Origin: Chrysoperla carnea
Taxonomy: Eukaryota > Arthropoda > Insecta > Neuroptera > Chrysopidae
Reading direction: 5' to 3'
DNA: 64,000 bases
NCBI RefSeq assembly: GCF_905475395.1
Contig: NC_058339.1
Span: forward strand, 18,484,001-18,548,000
The position numbers were made by a program, and so were the translations under genes. Of the stretch, positions 40,101-50,969 are shown in pieces; the first letter of the stretch is position 1; each line of letters opens with the position of its first letter. Below the pieces are notes generated by a model that saw only the letters and a program-made list of their open reading frames with translations, was not told where the DNA came from and did not search any database.

Positions 40101-41122
40101 TATATAATTATTAAAATCTATTCGTGTAACCGTTATACTTCCAAATGAAAAACTTTACGATATAAAACTAATTAAGATGGACAAATTCAAAGCTAAAAGG
40201 ACGTTAAGAAAATGAATTATTCGTTTCGATAACAAAACAAAAAAATATATATTTAAGAATAACAAAGTTCTAAGTGATTAAATTTGTTTTTCAATTTTTT
40301 AATTTATTGTTATTTTGATACTATTTTCATATTATTTTCCATATGATATGTGGATATTTAGAATATAAGATTTGTGAAAATATATAAAAGAAAATTTCAA
40401 AAAAATATATATATTAAAAAAAAGTAAATGTATAACATTATAATTGTTTCTGTTCCATATGAAGCAAAAAAAATCGTATAACAAATAACAATAATTGTGC
40501 CAAATTTTTATTGAAACAATACTGTTTGTTTCATCGTTATTATCGTGCCAAATAACTATGTAATGCGATGAACTGAGAAAAATGCTTTTTCAAATTTTTT
40601 TTTATTACCCAAAAATATATTTAACTAGTTTTTTTTTAGTTAATTTAAATCAATTTTGATGTGGAACTTTCTTTATTTAAGGCTAGATTTAACTTCCATT
40701 ATCTAAATAACGAATCTGTATTAAATTATTTTTTTGTCAATTTACTTAAATTTTCTGAATAAAAAATTAATTGTTATATTATATCAAAGCTTATATAAAT
40801 AATTTGAGCTTAAAAGTTTTACTATCGATAAATATTTTCCAAAATAAATTACGAAATTGGTCTGTAATGGATTATTGACTATATAATTTTATAAAAATAT
40901 AGTTTTTCCCAGTTTAGAATATTTGTGGAAATAAAAAATAAAAAAGAATGATTACCAATTTTGTTAAATAGTCAGATTTTAATAAAAAAAATTTACAAGG
41001 GTTATATAATCTTGAGGATAAGATCACTTTACTCGTTTAAAAATTATAGAAGTTTTTTGTCTGGAAAAATTGACAATAAACGAAATAAATAAATTTTTGA
41101 AAACAAATAAAAAAAAAAACTG

Positions 41123-41830
41123 GGCCGATCAATCGAACAAGTGGGATGGATGGTTTATCAAATAAATTCCTATCAAGGTGTTTCAGCAGAATTGTGTTCC
41201 TTGTAGTATTTAAAAAGAATGTACTCCAATCCCAACAGCAGGAAAATGTCTTTTTGCTTCTATATTTTTCCCGCACATTTAAGGAAGAAAAGTCTTATAC
41301 AAATGTTCTAGGCGTTACAAATATCTGCGAAATTACGGTGTGTTAAAATTCATTTTATACTTTTTTTACAAATTGCAAAAAACCGCTGTTTTTTAATTTA
41401 ATTTTACTTACCAAACAAAATAACTCAATAAATATCAATGTATTTCATTTAGCAAGGAAGCAAATAATTTTGAATTTTGTCCCCGTTGAAAGAATCGATG
41501 TTCCATAAAAGCCGACAAAAAGCAATTCTTAAGGAAGAAAAATAAAATAGCGATTTTGAGCGTTCTTTTTGCTATTTGTAAAAAAATCACAAAATGAATT
41601 TTAACGCAACGGGTTTCATTTTTTAGATATTTATAATGCCTACAACTTTTGTATAAGACTTTTTTTCATAAAATTTGCGGGAAATTTGTTAGAAGCAAGA
41701 AAAAATTTTCCAGCCCTTCAGCGGCTCATAAAAAAATGCGGAAAAATCAACTGTTGGAATGAATATAATTCCGCTGAAACATCTTGTTTGGCATTTATTT
41801 TATACGAAAGCCCCCAATAAATCGGTCTAA
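41123..41830. repeat. Diverged inverted duplication with ~265-bp arms
   Basis: The left arm (about 41123-41391) and the right arm (about 41561-41830) match in opposite orientation. Matching blocks include gtttcagc(a/g)gaatt, aagtcttatacaaa, aaatatct, gttaaaattcatttt and ttttttacaaat. Both arms carry similar short open segments. The element type is unknown. Confidence 0.65.
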
Positions 41831-43016
41831 TGTGTTTACTATCAATTTTTAGAAAAAAGTAAGTTGTAGCCTGGAAACCTAAAAAAAGTTTCACTTCAAA
41901 TGATTATTTCATGTGATATTTATTCTTAGAAGTATATAGTTTTTTAATTTTCTTTTAATTATATTGAAAATATATATATATATATATTGTTAAATTATTT
42001 TTGTTTAAAAATATGGTAAAGAAACAAATATAAATTAGCATTTAAAATTCAATTTATTGACGGAAGATTCAAAAAACACAAAATATAAGGTTTTTCAAAT
42101 TTTTAAATATTATAAAAATATATAGATATAAATACAAAAGATATACATATTTATATTATATATATATTAAATATTATTCATTTAATATTTATATATTATA
42201 TATGTATATTAAAATGAATCTACCGTCAAAATAAATATACCGGTAGCGAATGAAGCCGGATTCGAAAAACTATAATTATAATACTTTCGAAACTATAAAC
42301 TTTATAAATTAATTTTGTTTTTTTAAATTATGACACCATGTTTGACGAACACAAAATATCGTAGCATAAAAAATTTATTAAAGATTATAGTTTCGTTAAA
42401 ATAATGTACTTTATTAGAATAATATTAATATTATAATATTGTTATAAACACTGCCCACTTCGCAACGGGTTTTATATTGAATGTATAAATAGATAAAAAA
42501 AAATAATTACAAATAAATAAATAATTTAAAAAAAAAAGGGAAAAAATGAAAATTGTAGATATTAATGAAAAACAATTGTATGGAGACAAAAGTAAAATAA
42601 TTTATTGTAGCCGATTAATCAATGGCTACAAACAAATTTCAAAAAAAAGTCTTTAATAAAGCAACCAAATTCAATATTCTATGAAAAAAAAATCAATCCC
42701 AAATAAAAAATCGTTGTTTTTATATATAGAGTGTCTTAAAAAAAAAACGTGAACTCGATAAAAAAAATTGTACTTAATTCTGGTTTGTCATTTATTATTT
42801 TCATTTGTGAGGATTAAATCTTTTGGCTTCTTCCACAATCTTAAAGATTTAATAAATTGAACAATATTCCGATTATGAATTCATCTATATATATAAAAGA
42901 AAGTCGTGTTAGTTACTCCACTTATAACTCAAGAACGGCTGAACCGATTTAGCTGAAAATTGGCAGGGAGGTAGTTTAGAGCCAGGAGAAGGACATAGGA
43001 TACTTTTATTTTATTT

Positions 43017-43343
43017 TACTAGCTGACCCGGCGAACTTTGTTCCGCCTTAATGGCAATAAATAAGAACATTCATGTTTTTCCCATGGTCAATTATACGTG
43101 GCATGTTCACGGGTCGGAAGACCATCTGCGTTGTTTGTTTTTGCGCCTGATAATAAAACAAAAAATGTCGTGTATCACAAGGTACTTAAATGAAGAGCAA
43201 CCTATGTACTAAAATACAGAAATAATTATGAATGATTAATGTAGGTATTTAATTTTTTTTGTATTTTTTCCAATTAAAAAAAAAAAAAAAACTGCTTATT
43301 TATTGCCATTAAGGCGGAACAAAGTTCGCCGGGTCAGCTAGTA
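43017..43343. mobile_element. MITE with perfect 49-bp terminal inverted repeats
   Basis: The left end 43017-43065 (tactagctgacccggcgaac onwards) is an exact inverted copy of 43295-43343. The total length is 327 bp with no reading frame. Directly upstream, 42890-43016 carries another common insect repeat signature (aactcaagaacggctgaacc). The motif agctgacccggcgaac is familiar from insect repeats, but I cannot name the family. Confidence 0.85.
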
Positions 43344-43708
43344 TAACATAAAGAAAAAATTTTATAACCCACAAAAACTTGGTAATAAAGAGTAAGCATT
43401 CACATAGATTGCTTACGCCTAGTTTATCAGTATAAGCTTAAGCGTGACCTTAGATTTCATACTTTTCTTTGAAATTTATCAAAATTATAACCATAAAAAA
43501 TTGGAAAATTATTATATTTCGTTACGAAAGTTTTCATACGGAAATAAGCGAAATTATTTAAGCAGCTTTTGTTTAATTACGAATAAATTAAAAATTTATT
43601 TTTAATCAATCAATTTTTGATTTGTCTCAAAATCACGACGCTAATCAGTTAATACAGTTCGCTCAAATTAAATCTATTTTTCAGATAGAAAATCTTTTTT
43701 TCACTCAA

Positions 43709-43794
43709 GTGTTCATTCAAGTACCTATAAACTGAGAAACAGAAACTTGGAGTGTTCATTCAAGTACCTATAAACTGAGAAACAGAAACTTGGA
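43709..43794 (+). repeat. Tandem duplication of a 43-bp unit
   Basis: Two adjacent units start at 43709 and 43752 with gtgttcattcaagtacctat. A third, partial relative occurs near 43967-43998. Confidence 0.85.
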
Positions 43795-43806
43795 CCTTAA
43801 TAACCA

Positions 43807-43965
43807 AAAGAGAGAATTATGTTCGAATACTCGAAAAAAGGAGAAGACTAAAAAAATGAAAATATTTTACCATAATTTCGAATTTTAATTTCATTTAAAT
43901 TTAAAACTGGCCCCATTTGACCATGAAATGGGCCACTTATAAAAAGCTCGATATCTCTTATTAAG
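43807..43965 (+). repeat. Dispersed repeat, copy 1 (other copy 45152-45305)
   Basis: Shared blocks are aaagagagaattatgtt, cgaatactc, gaagactaaaaaaatg, attttaatttcattta and ggccacttataaaaa. Both copies have the same orientation and lie about 1.35 kb apart. Confidence 0.75.
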
Positions 43966-45151
43966 TGCTCGCTCAAGTATAAACTGAGAAACTTGGACCT
44001 AGTATGGTAAATTTCAGACAATATATTGAATATTAATGGTTTTAGAAAAACTGCTAATTTTGGAAGTAATATACATACAGATACCTACCAAATTTTATTG
44101 CTACGTGATGGTTTCAAACAATTTAGTTACTGAAATATTTAGACAAACCAGATTACAAAACATAAATAAATAAATTTATACAAAATTAACGATAATTTGT
44201 TTGAAAAGCGGATTAACTAATTGGCGAATTAAAATGCAATATTAATTTAAAAGCCAGTACTAATAAAGACACTTTATATGGAAAAATACAATTAAAAAAG
44301 TGGGAACATTTTACTTCCAAAATAATAAATTTATTACAAGTACAAGTTATTCAAAAGTTAAAACAACGCAATTTCGTATTTTTAGCATGATCATTTTTTG
44401 GTACTAATATAAAAAAAAAAAGCATTAATTACGATTTTTTAATTAGAGCTAAATTCACATACAAAAACAACTCAATTTATTAAAAAAAAACAAATTGTTA
44501 TCTCAGTCAGTATAAAATAGAAAAATTGATCGGAATGTTTAATAATTAGTGATTTTCCATAAAAATAAAATTTTTATTTTGCTCTACAGATTTTTTTTGA
44601 TTGTTATTTTCAAAATATTTGTACCATAAAATATTGAAGATGAATAATAATTTCAAAATATGATTTGGTATAGAGACATTTCATTATAAAAAGTAATACT
44701 CTTAAAAACAAAAAAAAAATATTTATTGCCGAAATATTTAATTAGTTTAAATTATTAACATAAATTATTTATTATTTTAAATTATTATTATTATAAACAG
44801 AAAAAACAAAACACTTTATACTGGTAATTGTCAATTTTCAAAGTAATACTTAAAAGAAAAAAAAACAAATTTATAAACCTCATTTGAAAATACTTAAAAT
44901 ATATTTAAATAAAAATAGGTGATTTATTCAGTATGGGTACAACATTTTTTCTTATCACACAAAAAAAGGAAGAATTTTATATGTAAGTCATTTTATATTA
45001 ATACACATCGGAGATCTTTTCAAATTATGTATTTTGTGTTAATTGGATTTTTACTCGAAATAACTCAAAAAAATTGAAAAAAAAAAAAAAAAAAAAAAAA
45101 ATAAGACCGTGTTAGAAATACAGTTCCATCTTCAGACAAAATAATAATCTA

Positions 45152-45305
45152 AAGAGAGAATTATGTTTCGAATACTCATAAAAAAAGAAGACTAAAAAAA
45201 TGCAAATATTTTTTACCAAAATTTCAAATTTTAATTTCATTTAAGTATAGAACCGGCCCTCATTTGGCCATGAAACCGGCCACTTATAAAAACCTTGATA
45301 TCAGA
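45152..45305 (+). repeat. Dispersed repeat, copy 2 (other copy 43807-43965)
   Basis: It begins aaagagagaattatgtttcg and ends ggccacttataaaaaccttg, in the same block order as copy 1 with a few indels and substitutions. Confidence 0.75.
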
Positions 45306-47425
45306 TATTTCCCCCCTCCAAATGACGAAGCTTTTGTACACAAAAATTTTAACTCTTTTTAAAAAGTTGAGTGTTACAAGCGGAGAGGCATAGCTGGGTA
45401 ATCACAAGGTTCTGGTGCAAAAAAAAACTGGGGCCCTAACATAACTGTTTAGGTTTTATGATGTAACTGCAACAATAACTATGTCTCAACTCGAAGTCAA
45501 CAAGAATTCATCCTTATACTTCTTCAGTAAGTTTCTTCAGCTTCTCAACCGGCAGTTTTGAGAACTGTCCCAAAAATATTTGGGATAGAAATATTTTTTC
45601 TGACGTTGTTTGCGTTTGAACGCACCACTATAAAAGATTGAAATCCGCTAAATGTGACCCCGAATTTTTCAAGTTGGCAACATAACACTGCACAAACAAC
45701 AGAAAAAATACAGGGGGGGTTTCCCACAAGTTTCGAATAGAAGTCAAAATTTGTTGGAAATTCTCCTGTATTCTTTCAAATGAGTTGCCATGGTTAAAGT
45801 CGTGTTGCAACCTATTTCATTTAAATTCCGAAGGTACGAAGATTTTAGCTAGCTCTCGATACGAGGTTTGCTGGTCAGGGTCCAAGGGCCCCCTAAACTT
45901 GGAAGTCCCGGTTCACGGCACCGTCTAGCTCTTTGGTAGCTATGCCACTGGACAAGCGAATATACAGAAATTATTATCTTTCCTTTCTATCGTTTTAATT
46001 TGTGACAAAAGCACAATATTAATTTTATATGTCTTAAAAATGTTTAAGATAAAAGTTGTAAGACACAAATAAAAATTATCTTATTATTTTTCCATCGTAC
46101 TATCCATTTTTCATAGCCCTTTATAGGTAAAAATTGAAGCTTTACCTTCTTCTATACTGTTTTCATACTTGAAAGATAACTTTTTAATTTGATTTTTTTA
46201 TACATATTTTTGAAAACGATCATCTTTGTTTATTAATATAAAATGCTATTAAGTCCAATTTTTCATTATTTCTTTAAAAAATACGTACAAAAAAATCCAA
46301 GTATAAAAAGATGAAAATGATAAAAAAAGCCACGGGAATGTGATAAATATAAGTATTAAAATTATTCAGAGACATAAAAAGTTAAAAATCTTTTTCAAAA
46401 TACTATGTTCTGTCTGAAAATTTTGCTAAGGTAGGCCAAATTTTTTCTTCTGCCCTAATAAAATTCATTTTTTCTAAGGCAGACTAGTTTTTCTGTATAC
46501 CAGACACTATTTTTTATAGAGTAAATTTGATAATTAAGTTGAAAATTAGTTACTTTGTCGGCGTTATCACATTTCTAACCCATAGATACCATCATTTTCA
46601 TCTGTTTATTTTTAGGGTTTTTTATGTATATTTTACTGCCATGGGAGCTAGGACTATTACAGATTACAAACAATACAAAATAAGGCAAGTTTTTCCACTG
46701 TGAATTAAATGGGGGTGATAAACACTAAAGGGATGGTAAAGAATATTTGATAAGTAATTTTTGTAAAAAAAAAAAATAATTAAAAATCATATTGAAAAAA
46801 AAAACTTTTAAATAACTAGTAAAAAAAATTAAAGACATTTATTAATTAGATCTGACAATCGATTGAAAAAGAAAAACAATTTTAAAATCGATTATACACA
46901 ATTTATAGTTAATTTTGTTTTAGTTTTTCAAATACAAATAATTAATTATTAATTAAAAAAAACTGTTTTTATTTCATTATTTAACCGACGTACAATACAT
47001 ACACACATATTCTCATCACCAAATTGAACACTACCATAAAATGAAAATATTATACTTTGGCTGTATAATATTTTATTAATAAAACTACCACACATTTTTT
47101 TGTATAAAATCGAAAAATTTAAAAAAAATCAATTTTTCTGTTATTAAGGGAAAACAAAACAAAAACAAACGTATGTAAAGTGATTTATAAAAATAAATAA
47201 AAAAAATATTTCGCTTGAGAATGTTGATTATGAAAAATAAGCGAATTTTTATGTAGATGCCTTTTTTTAAATTTTTTTTTATAATGAAAATCTTTTTATT
47301 CCTTTACATTTTTTATCCTTTTTGTTTGTGCATTTTAACAGTTGCCATAATTTGAAACAAAGTATCTACTTCAACACTTAACAGTTATAAACATCGGAAA
47401 CAGTAAGTATCTTCTTTTTTTTTAA

Positions 47426-48366
47426 ATTGACAACACAGCTGAAAAGAATGACCCAAAATTAGTGGGTTTCAAAAAAAATTCAATAAGATCAGATCAAGTT
47501 TGCCTTTGTTATCAAAAAAATCGAATTTTTTATCTTTATGACGTCATCAGAATCCAAAAAATTTAATTTTGCTCTATCACATCCAAATTTTATCCGATTT
47601 TGATAAACCAAGTATGTAATCCTACGAAATTTGGGTCATACTTTTCAAATTTGTAATCAAAAGTAACCTAGCTCTAATAGGTTTCAAAAATGTGGAGTCC
47701 TGGTCCAGGAATTAAGCACATAGGTGATAGCTAGGGAAAAATTGACATCACAGCCGAAAAGAATGACCCAAAATTAGTGGGTTTCAAAAAAAATTCCAAT
47801 AAGATCGGATCAAATTTGCCTTTGTTATCAAAAAAATAAAATTTTTTAACTTTATGACGTCATCAAAATCCAAAAAATTTAATTTTGCTCTATCACATCC
47901 AAATTTTATCCAATTTTGATAATCCAAGTATGTAATCCTACTAAATTTGGGTCATAATTTTCAAATTTGTTATCAAAATTAACCTAGCTCTAATAAGTTT
48001 CAAAAATGTGGAGTCCTGGTCCCGGAATTAAGCAAATAGGTGACAGCTAGGGAAAAATTGACATCACAGCCGAAAAGAATGACCCAAAATTAGTGGGTTT
48101 CAAAAAACATTCCAATAAGATCGGATCAAAGTTGCCTTTGTTATCAAAAAAATTAAATTTTTTAACTTTATGACGTCATCAGAATCCAAAAAATTTAATT
48201 TTGCTCCATCACATCCAAATTTTATCCAATTTTGATAAACCAAGTATGTAATCCTACTAAATTTGGGTCATACTTTTCAAATTTAAAATCAAAATTAACC
48301 TAGCTCTAATAGGTTTCAAAAATGTGGAGTCCTGGTCCCGGAATTAAGCACATATGTGATAGCTAG
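47426..48366 (+). repeat. Satellite array: three head-to-tail units of about 315 bp
   Basis: Units start with attgacaacacagct at 47426, attgacatcacagcc at 47741 and again at 48057. The last ends at 48366. The units are very similar over their whole length. Each contains gaatgacccaaaattagtgg, a tgacgtca palindrome and aatgtggagtcctggtcc. The flanks show no further copies, so the array may be a short remnant of a larger satellite family. Confidence 0.93.
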
Positions 48367-49364
48367 AAACTCACTCCTTTAGGAACTGATAAATATTAGG
48401 ATCAGGATACCAAAAAGGGTAACCAGAAAAATTAATAATAATTACTCCTTCACGAAGCAAAAAAGTGCGGCATATCAGACCGTGTATTAGTTGTATTTTT
48501 TGTATAGAGTACTTGATAGATTAAAACATATGACTAGATATAGTAATAGAAAATTTACAAAACTTCGCGTTTTGTGACAAATTTAATGTAAGAAAAGGAA
48601 AATATCACTTTTTTTTACGTTTTACTTCATATTAATTTTTATACCACATTGAATTCGAGTCGACGCATATCAACGACAGATTTGAAAGTATTTGTAGTTG
48701 CCTACATAAATGCAGAATGCAGTTATTCAATTTCTTTCGTGTTTTCTTCTATTTTTCTCATTTATAGGTCAACAACCTGATAAGGCACATGCATGACAAC
48801 ATATAATAAAGTAAGTATGTATAAGTAGGTCAATAAATAAATAAAAACATTGGTCAAGTTTTCATCGACTAATCGAAAAGTTTAATTTTCTTTACTAAAT
48901 TTCTGCCATTTCCGGAAATATAAAAAAATTGTATGTTTTTGTTTGAGAATTTTTAAAATTTAAAAATTTCACCTTATTAAAGATTGATCAAAAACAATTT
49001 TTTGTAAAGAATTTCAAAAACTTATTAAGTGAAAAAAAAATTACGTGGACTTGGAACGATAAAGGTTACTATTATTTTTTTTACAATAATTTGATTTACA
49101 ACTAGAAAGACTTGTACATATTGTATACATACGATACGCGTACGTATATAATTAGGTCACTCGGTCACCAAAGTCAGGGTGTGTTACAGGCGGGTGTGTC
49201 AGTGCCATTGCCCTTACTCAGAGCTCTTTGACTACAAATTTTTGCTACCCTACTTGAACTTACTTGTTCAAGATGCAATCTGTACAATTACACTATAATG
49301 TACTACATATATTATCACAAATCCAATTGCACATAGTAGAGAGTGAGTTTTATTAAGGTGTTTG

Positions 49365-49580
49365 TGTCTCCCTACAGTATATTGTAAAAAAGTTTTGATT
49401 CATATGCACGGTATATGGCATATAAACCAAATACATATTTGTAGTCAAATAATTTGTTATTTTTAACTTTAAAATACCACGCAACTATTTCTTACAATAT
49501 TTATTGTGTACCAAGTACTGTTTACAGTTTTGTTAATATAGATATCTCTCCTCAACCACTAATACTCTAACTATAATATT
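49365..49580 (+). repeat. Dispersed repeat, copy 2 (other copy 30150-30365)
   Basis: It shares gcacggta, catataaaccaaatacat, aaaataccacgcaact and aatactctaactat, in the same order, with the copy in the Drep2 intron. It directly abuts a degraded copy of the GGGTCCGTAGGACCC family. Confidence 0.75.
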
Positions 49581-49855
49581 TCAAACAAAAGTTGTCTATT
49601 TTTTGATAAGAAATATTTTTTATATTTAAACTTTTGTTCTATCTCTAACTGTTTAAAAGATGGGTCCTACAGACCCAAGACCAATATCTCAGACAGACGG
49701 GCAGACAATCGGAAATGAACTAATTAAGTGATTTTATGAACACCTAAACCAAAATTTTGTTCGTATCATCAATATTTTTAATGCGTTACAAACTTGGGAT
49801 TAAACTTAGTATACTTTGATATATATTAAATATATACAGGGTATAAAAATAATTT
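49575..49855 (-). repeat. Internally deleted reverse copy of the GGGTCCGTAGGACCC family
   Basis: The minus strand reads from tataccctgtatata through atcccaagtttgtaacgc and gtctgcccgtctgtctgaga directly into ttgggtctgtaggacccatc. About 110 bp present in full copies is missing between the last two blocks. Confidence 0.75.
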
Positions 49856-50039
49856 CCCCTGAAAATTGACTCCATCCACTGCCTTCATATTATCGAGTGG
49901 ATTTAAAATGAAATTAGAATCAGACTATGTGAAGCTACATATAAATTTTCAACTACTAATCTTTTATAGTTTTTGATCAAATAGGAACTTAACTTTTGCC
50001 CTAATTTGGACCCTAATGGGAAAATAGTGATATTTACGA

Positions 50040-50300
50040 AAAAATTTTCCAACAAATATTGCTTACTATTAGATAAAAGAATATTTTTTTGTATTTGAAT
50101 TTTTGTTCTATTTATTACTGTTTAAAATGTATTATATTGCTCGTTTACAATCAAATTTTTACGTTCTACACACGTTTCAGAACGATAAAACTCGTTTTGG
50201 AGTTATCGCGTTCACAGGATGACAGACGGGTGGGCGGACATACGAAAATGGAATAATTAGTTGATTTTATGAACAGCTATACCAAAGTATTGTTTATTGC
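50040..50300 (-). repeat. Strongly diverged reverse copy of the same family
   Basis: The order of recognisable pieces (cacccgtctgtcatcc, a gataactc-like block, then aaacagtaa) follows the family, but the palindromic core is lost. It is followed by a weak copy of the repeat seen at 28.6-28.8 kb. Confidence 0.5.
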
Positions 50301-50894
50301 AATTTTTGAAAAAAATGTATAGTTTACTAGATGTGAACTACTCGTTTCGTTGGGCAACATCCTTACTTTCATCCCTCCCTCCATATCCCGTAGGGGTTAA
50401 AGTATTGTAATGTACACGTCATGTTCTTTTATTTGATACCCTACTTGGGTATATTTGAGAATATTCGATTATTCCGTTGCATAGTTTTAAAGTACGCAAG
50501 TAACTATTGCCAGATTTACTATCAATATTTTTATTTTTAAATATTTTTTATTATATTAAAGTGAAGTTAAACTTTATAAAGTAAATGCAACACAGAAAAT
50601 TAACGATAGTTTGTATGATCATTTATTTTTTCAATTAATAATCATTTTGAATTGAGTTGAAATGATAAATATAAAAATAAACTTACCTCTATTTGCAACA
50701 ATATAACGCTAAACACACGCTCAAGTTCTACTGATAAGTTTTCTAATAAAATTAGAATTAATACTAATTAAATAAATAAAACAAATGCCGGCTGATGATA
50801 TGATTAATTATATCAAACTAGTCGTAACATGAATATTATTTTGGGGAAATATATACAAATTGCAATGACCCAAAACATAACATGGATAATAATC

Positions 50895-50900
50895 TTTATT
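50895..50900 (-). promoter_or_regulatory. Poly(A) signal AATAAA of MyD88
   Basis: TTTATT on the plus strand lies 70 bp beyond the MyD88 stop codon and reads as AATAAA in the direction of MyD88. Confidence 0.5.
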
Positions 50901-50969
50901 TATATAGGTTAAAAAAATATAAAATATCTGAGTAGTGTATACATAAATTTCTAAAATATCAATCTGACC

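Larger units (their letters stand above)
35737..50969. other. Large gene-free interval between Drep2 and MyD88
   Basis: About 15 kb lies between two convergent genes and shows no recognisable protein. Much of it (for example 39200-40500 and 44160-47260) is A-rich on the plus strand. It contains a 263-bp palindromic element, a diverged 0.7-kb inverted duplication, a 327-bp MITE, a short tandem repeat, a pair of dispersed repeats, a poly(A) run at about 45077, a 315-bp satellite array and two degraded copies of the GGGTCCGTAGGACCC family. Confidence 0.65.

Noticed and set aside
45077-45101. Long A run as a possible retrotransposon tail
   Set aside because: No element body, target duplication or reading frame was found on either side.
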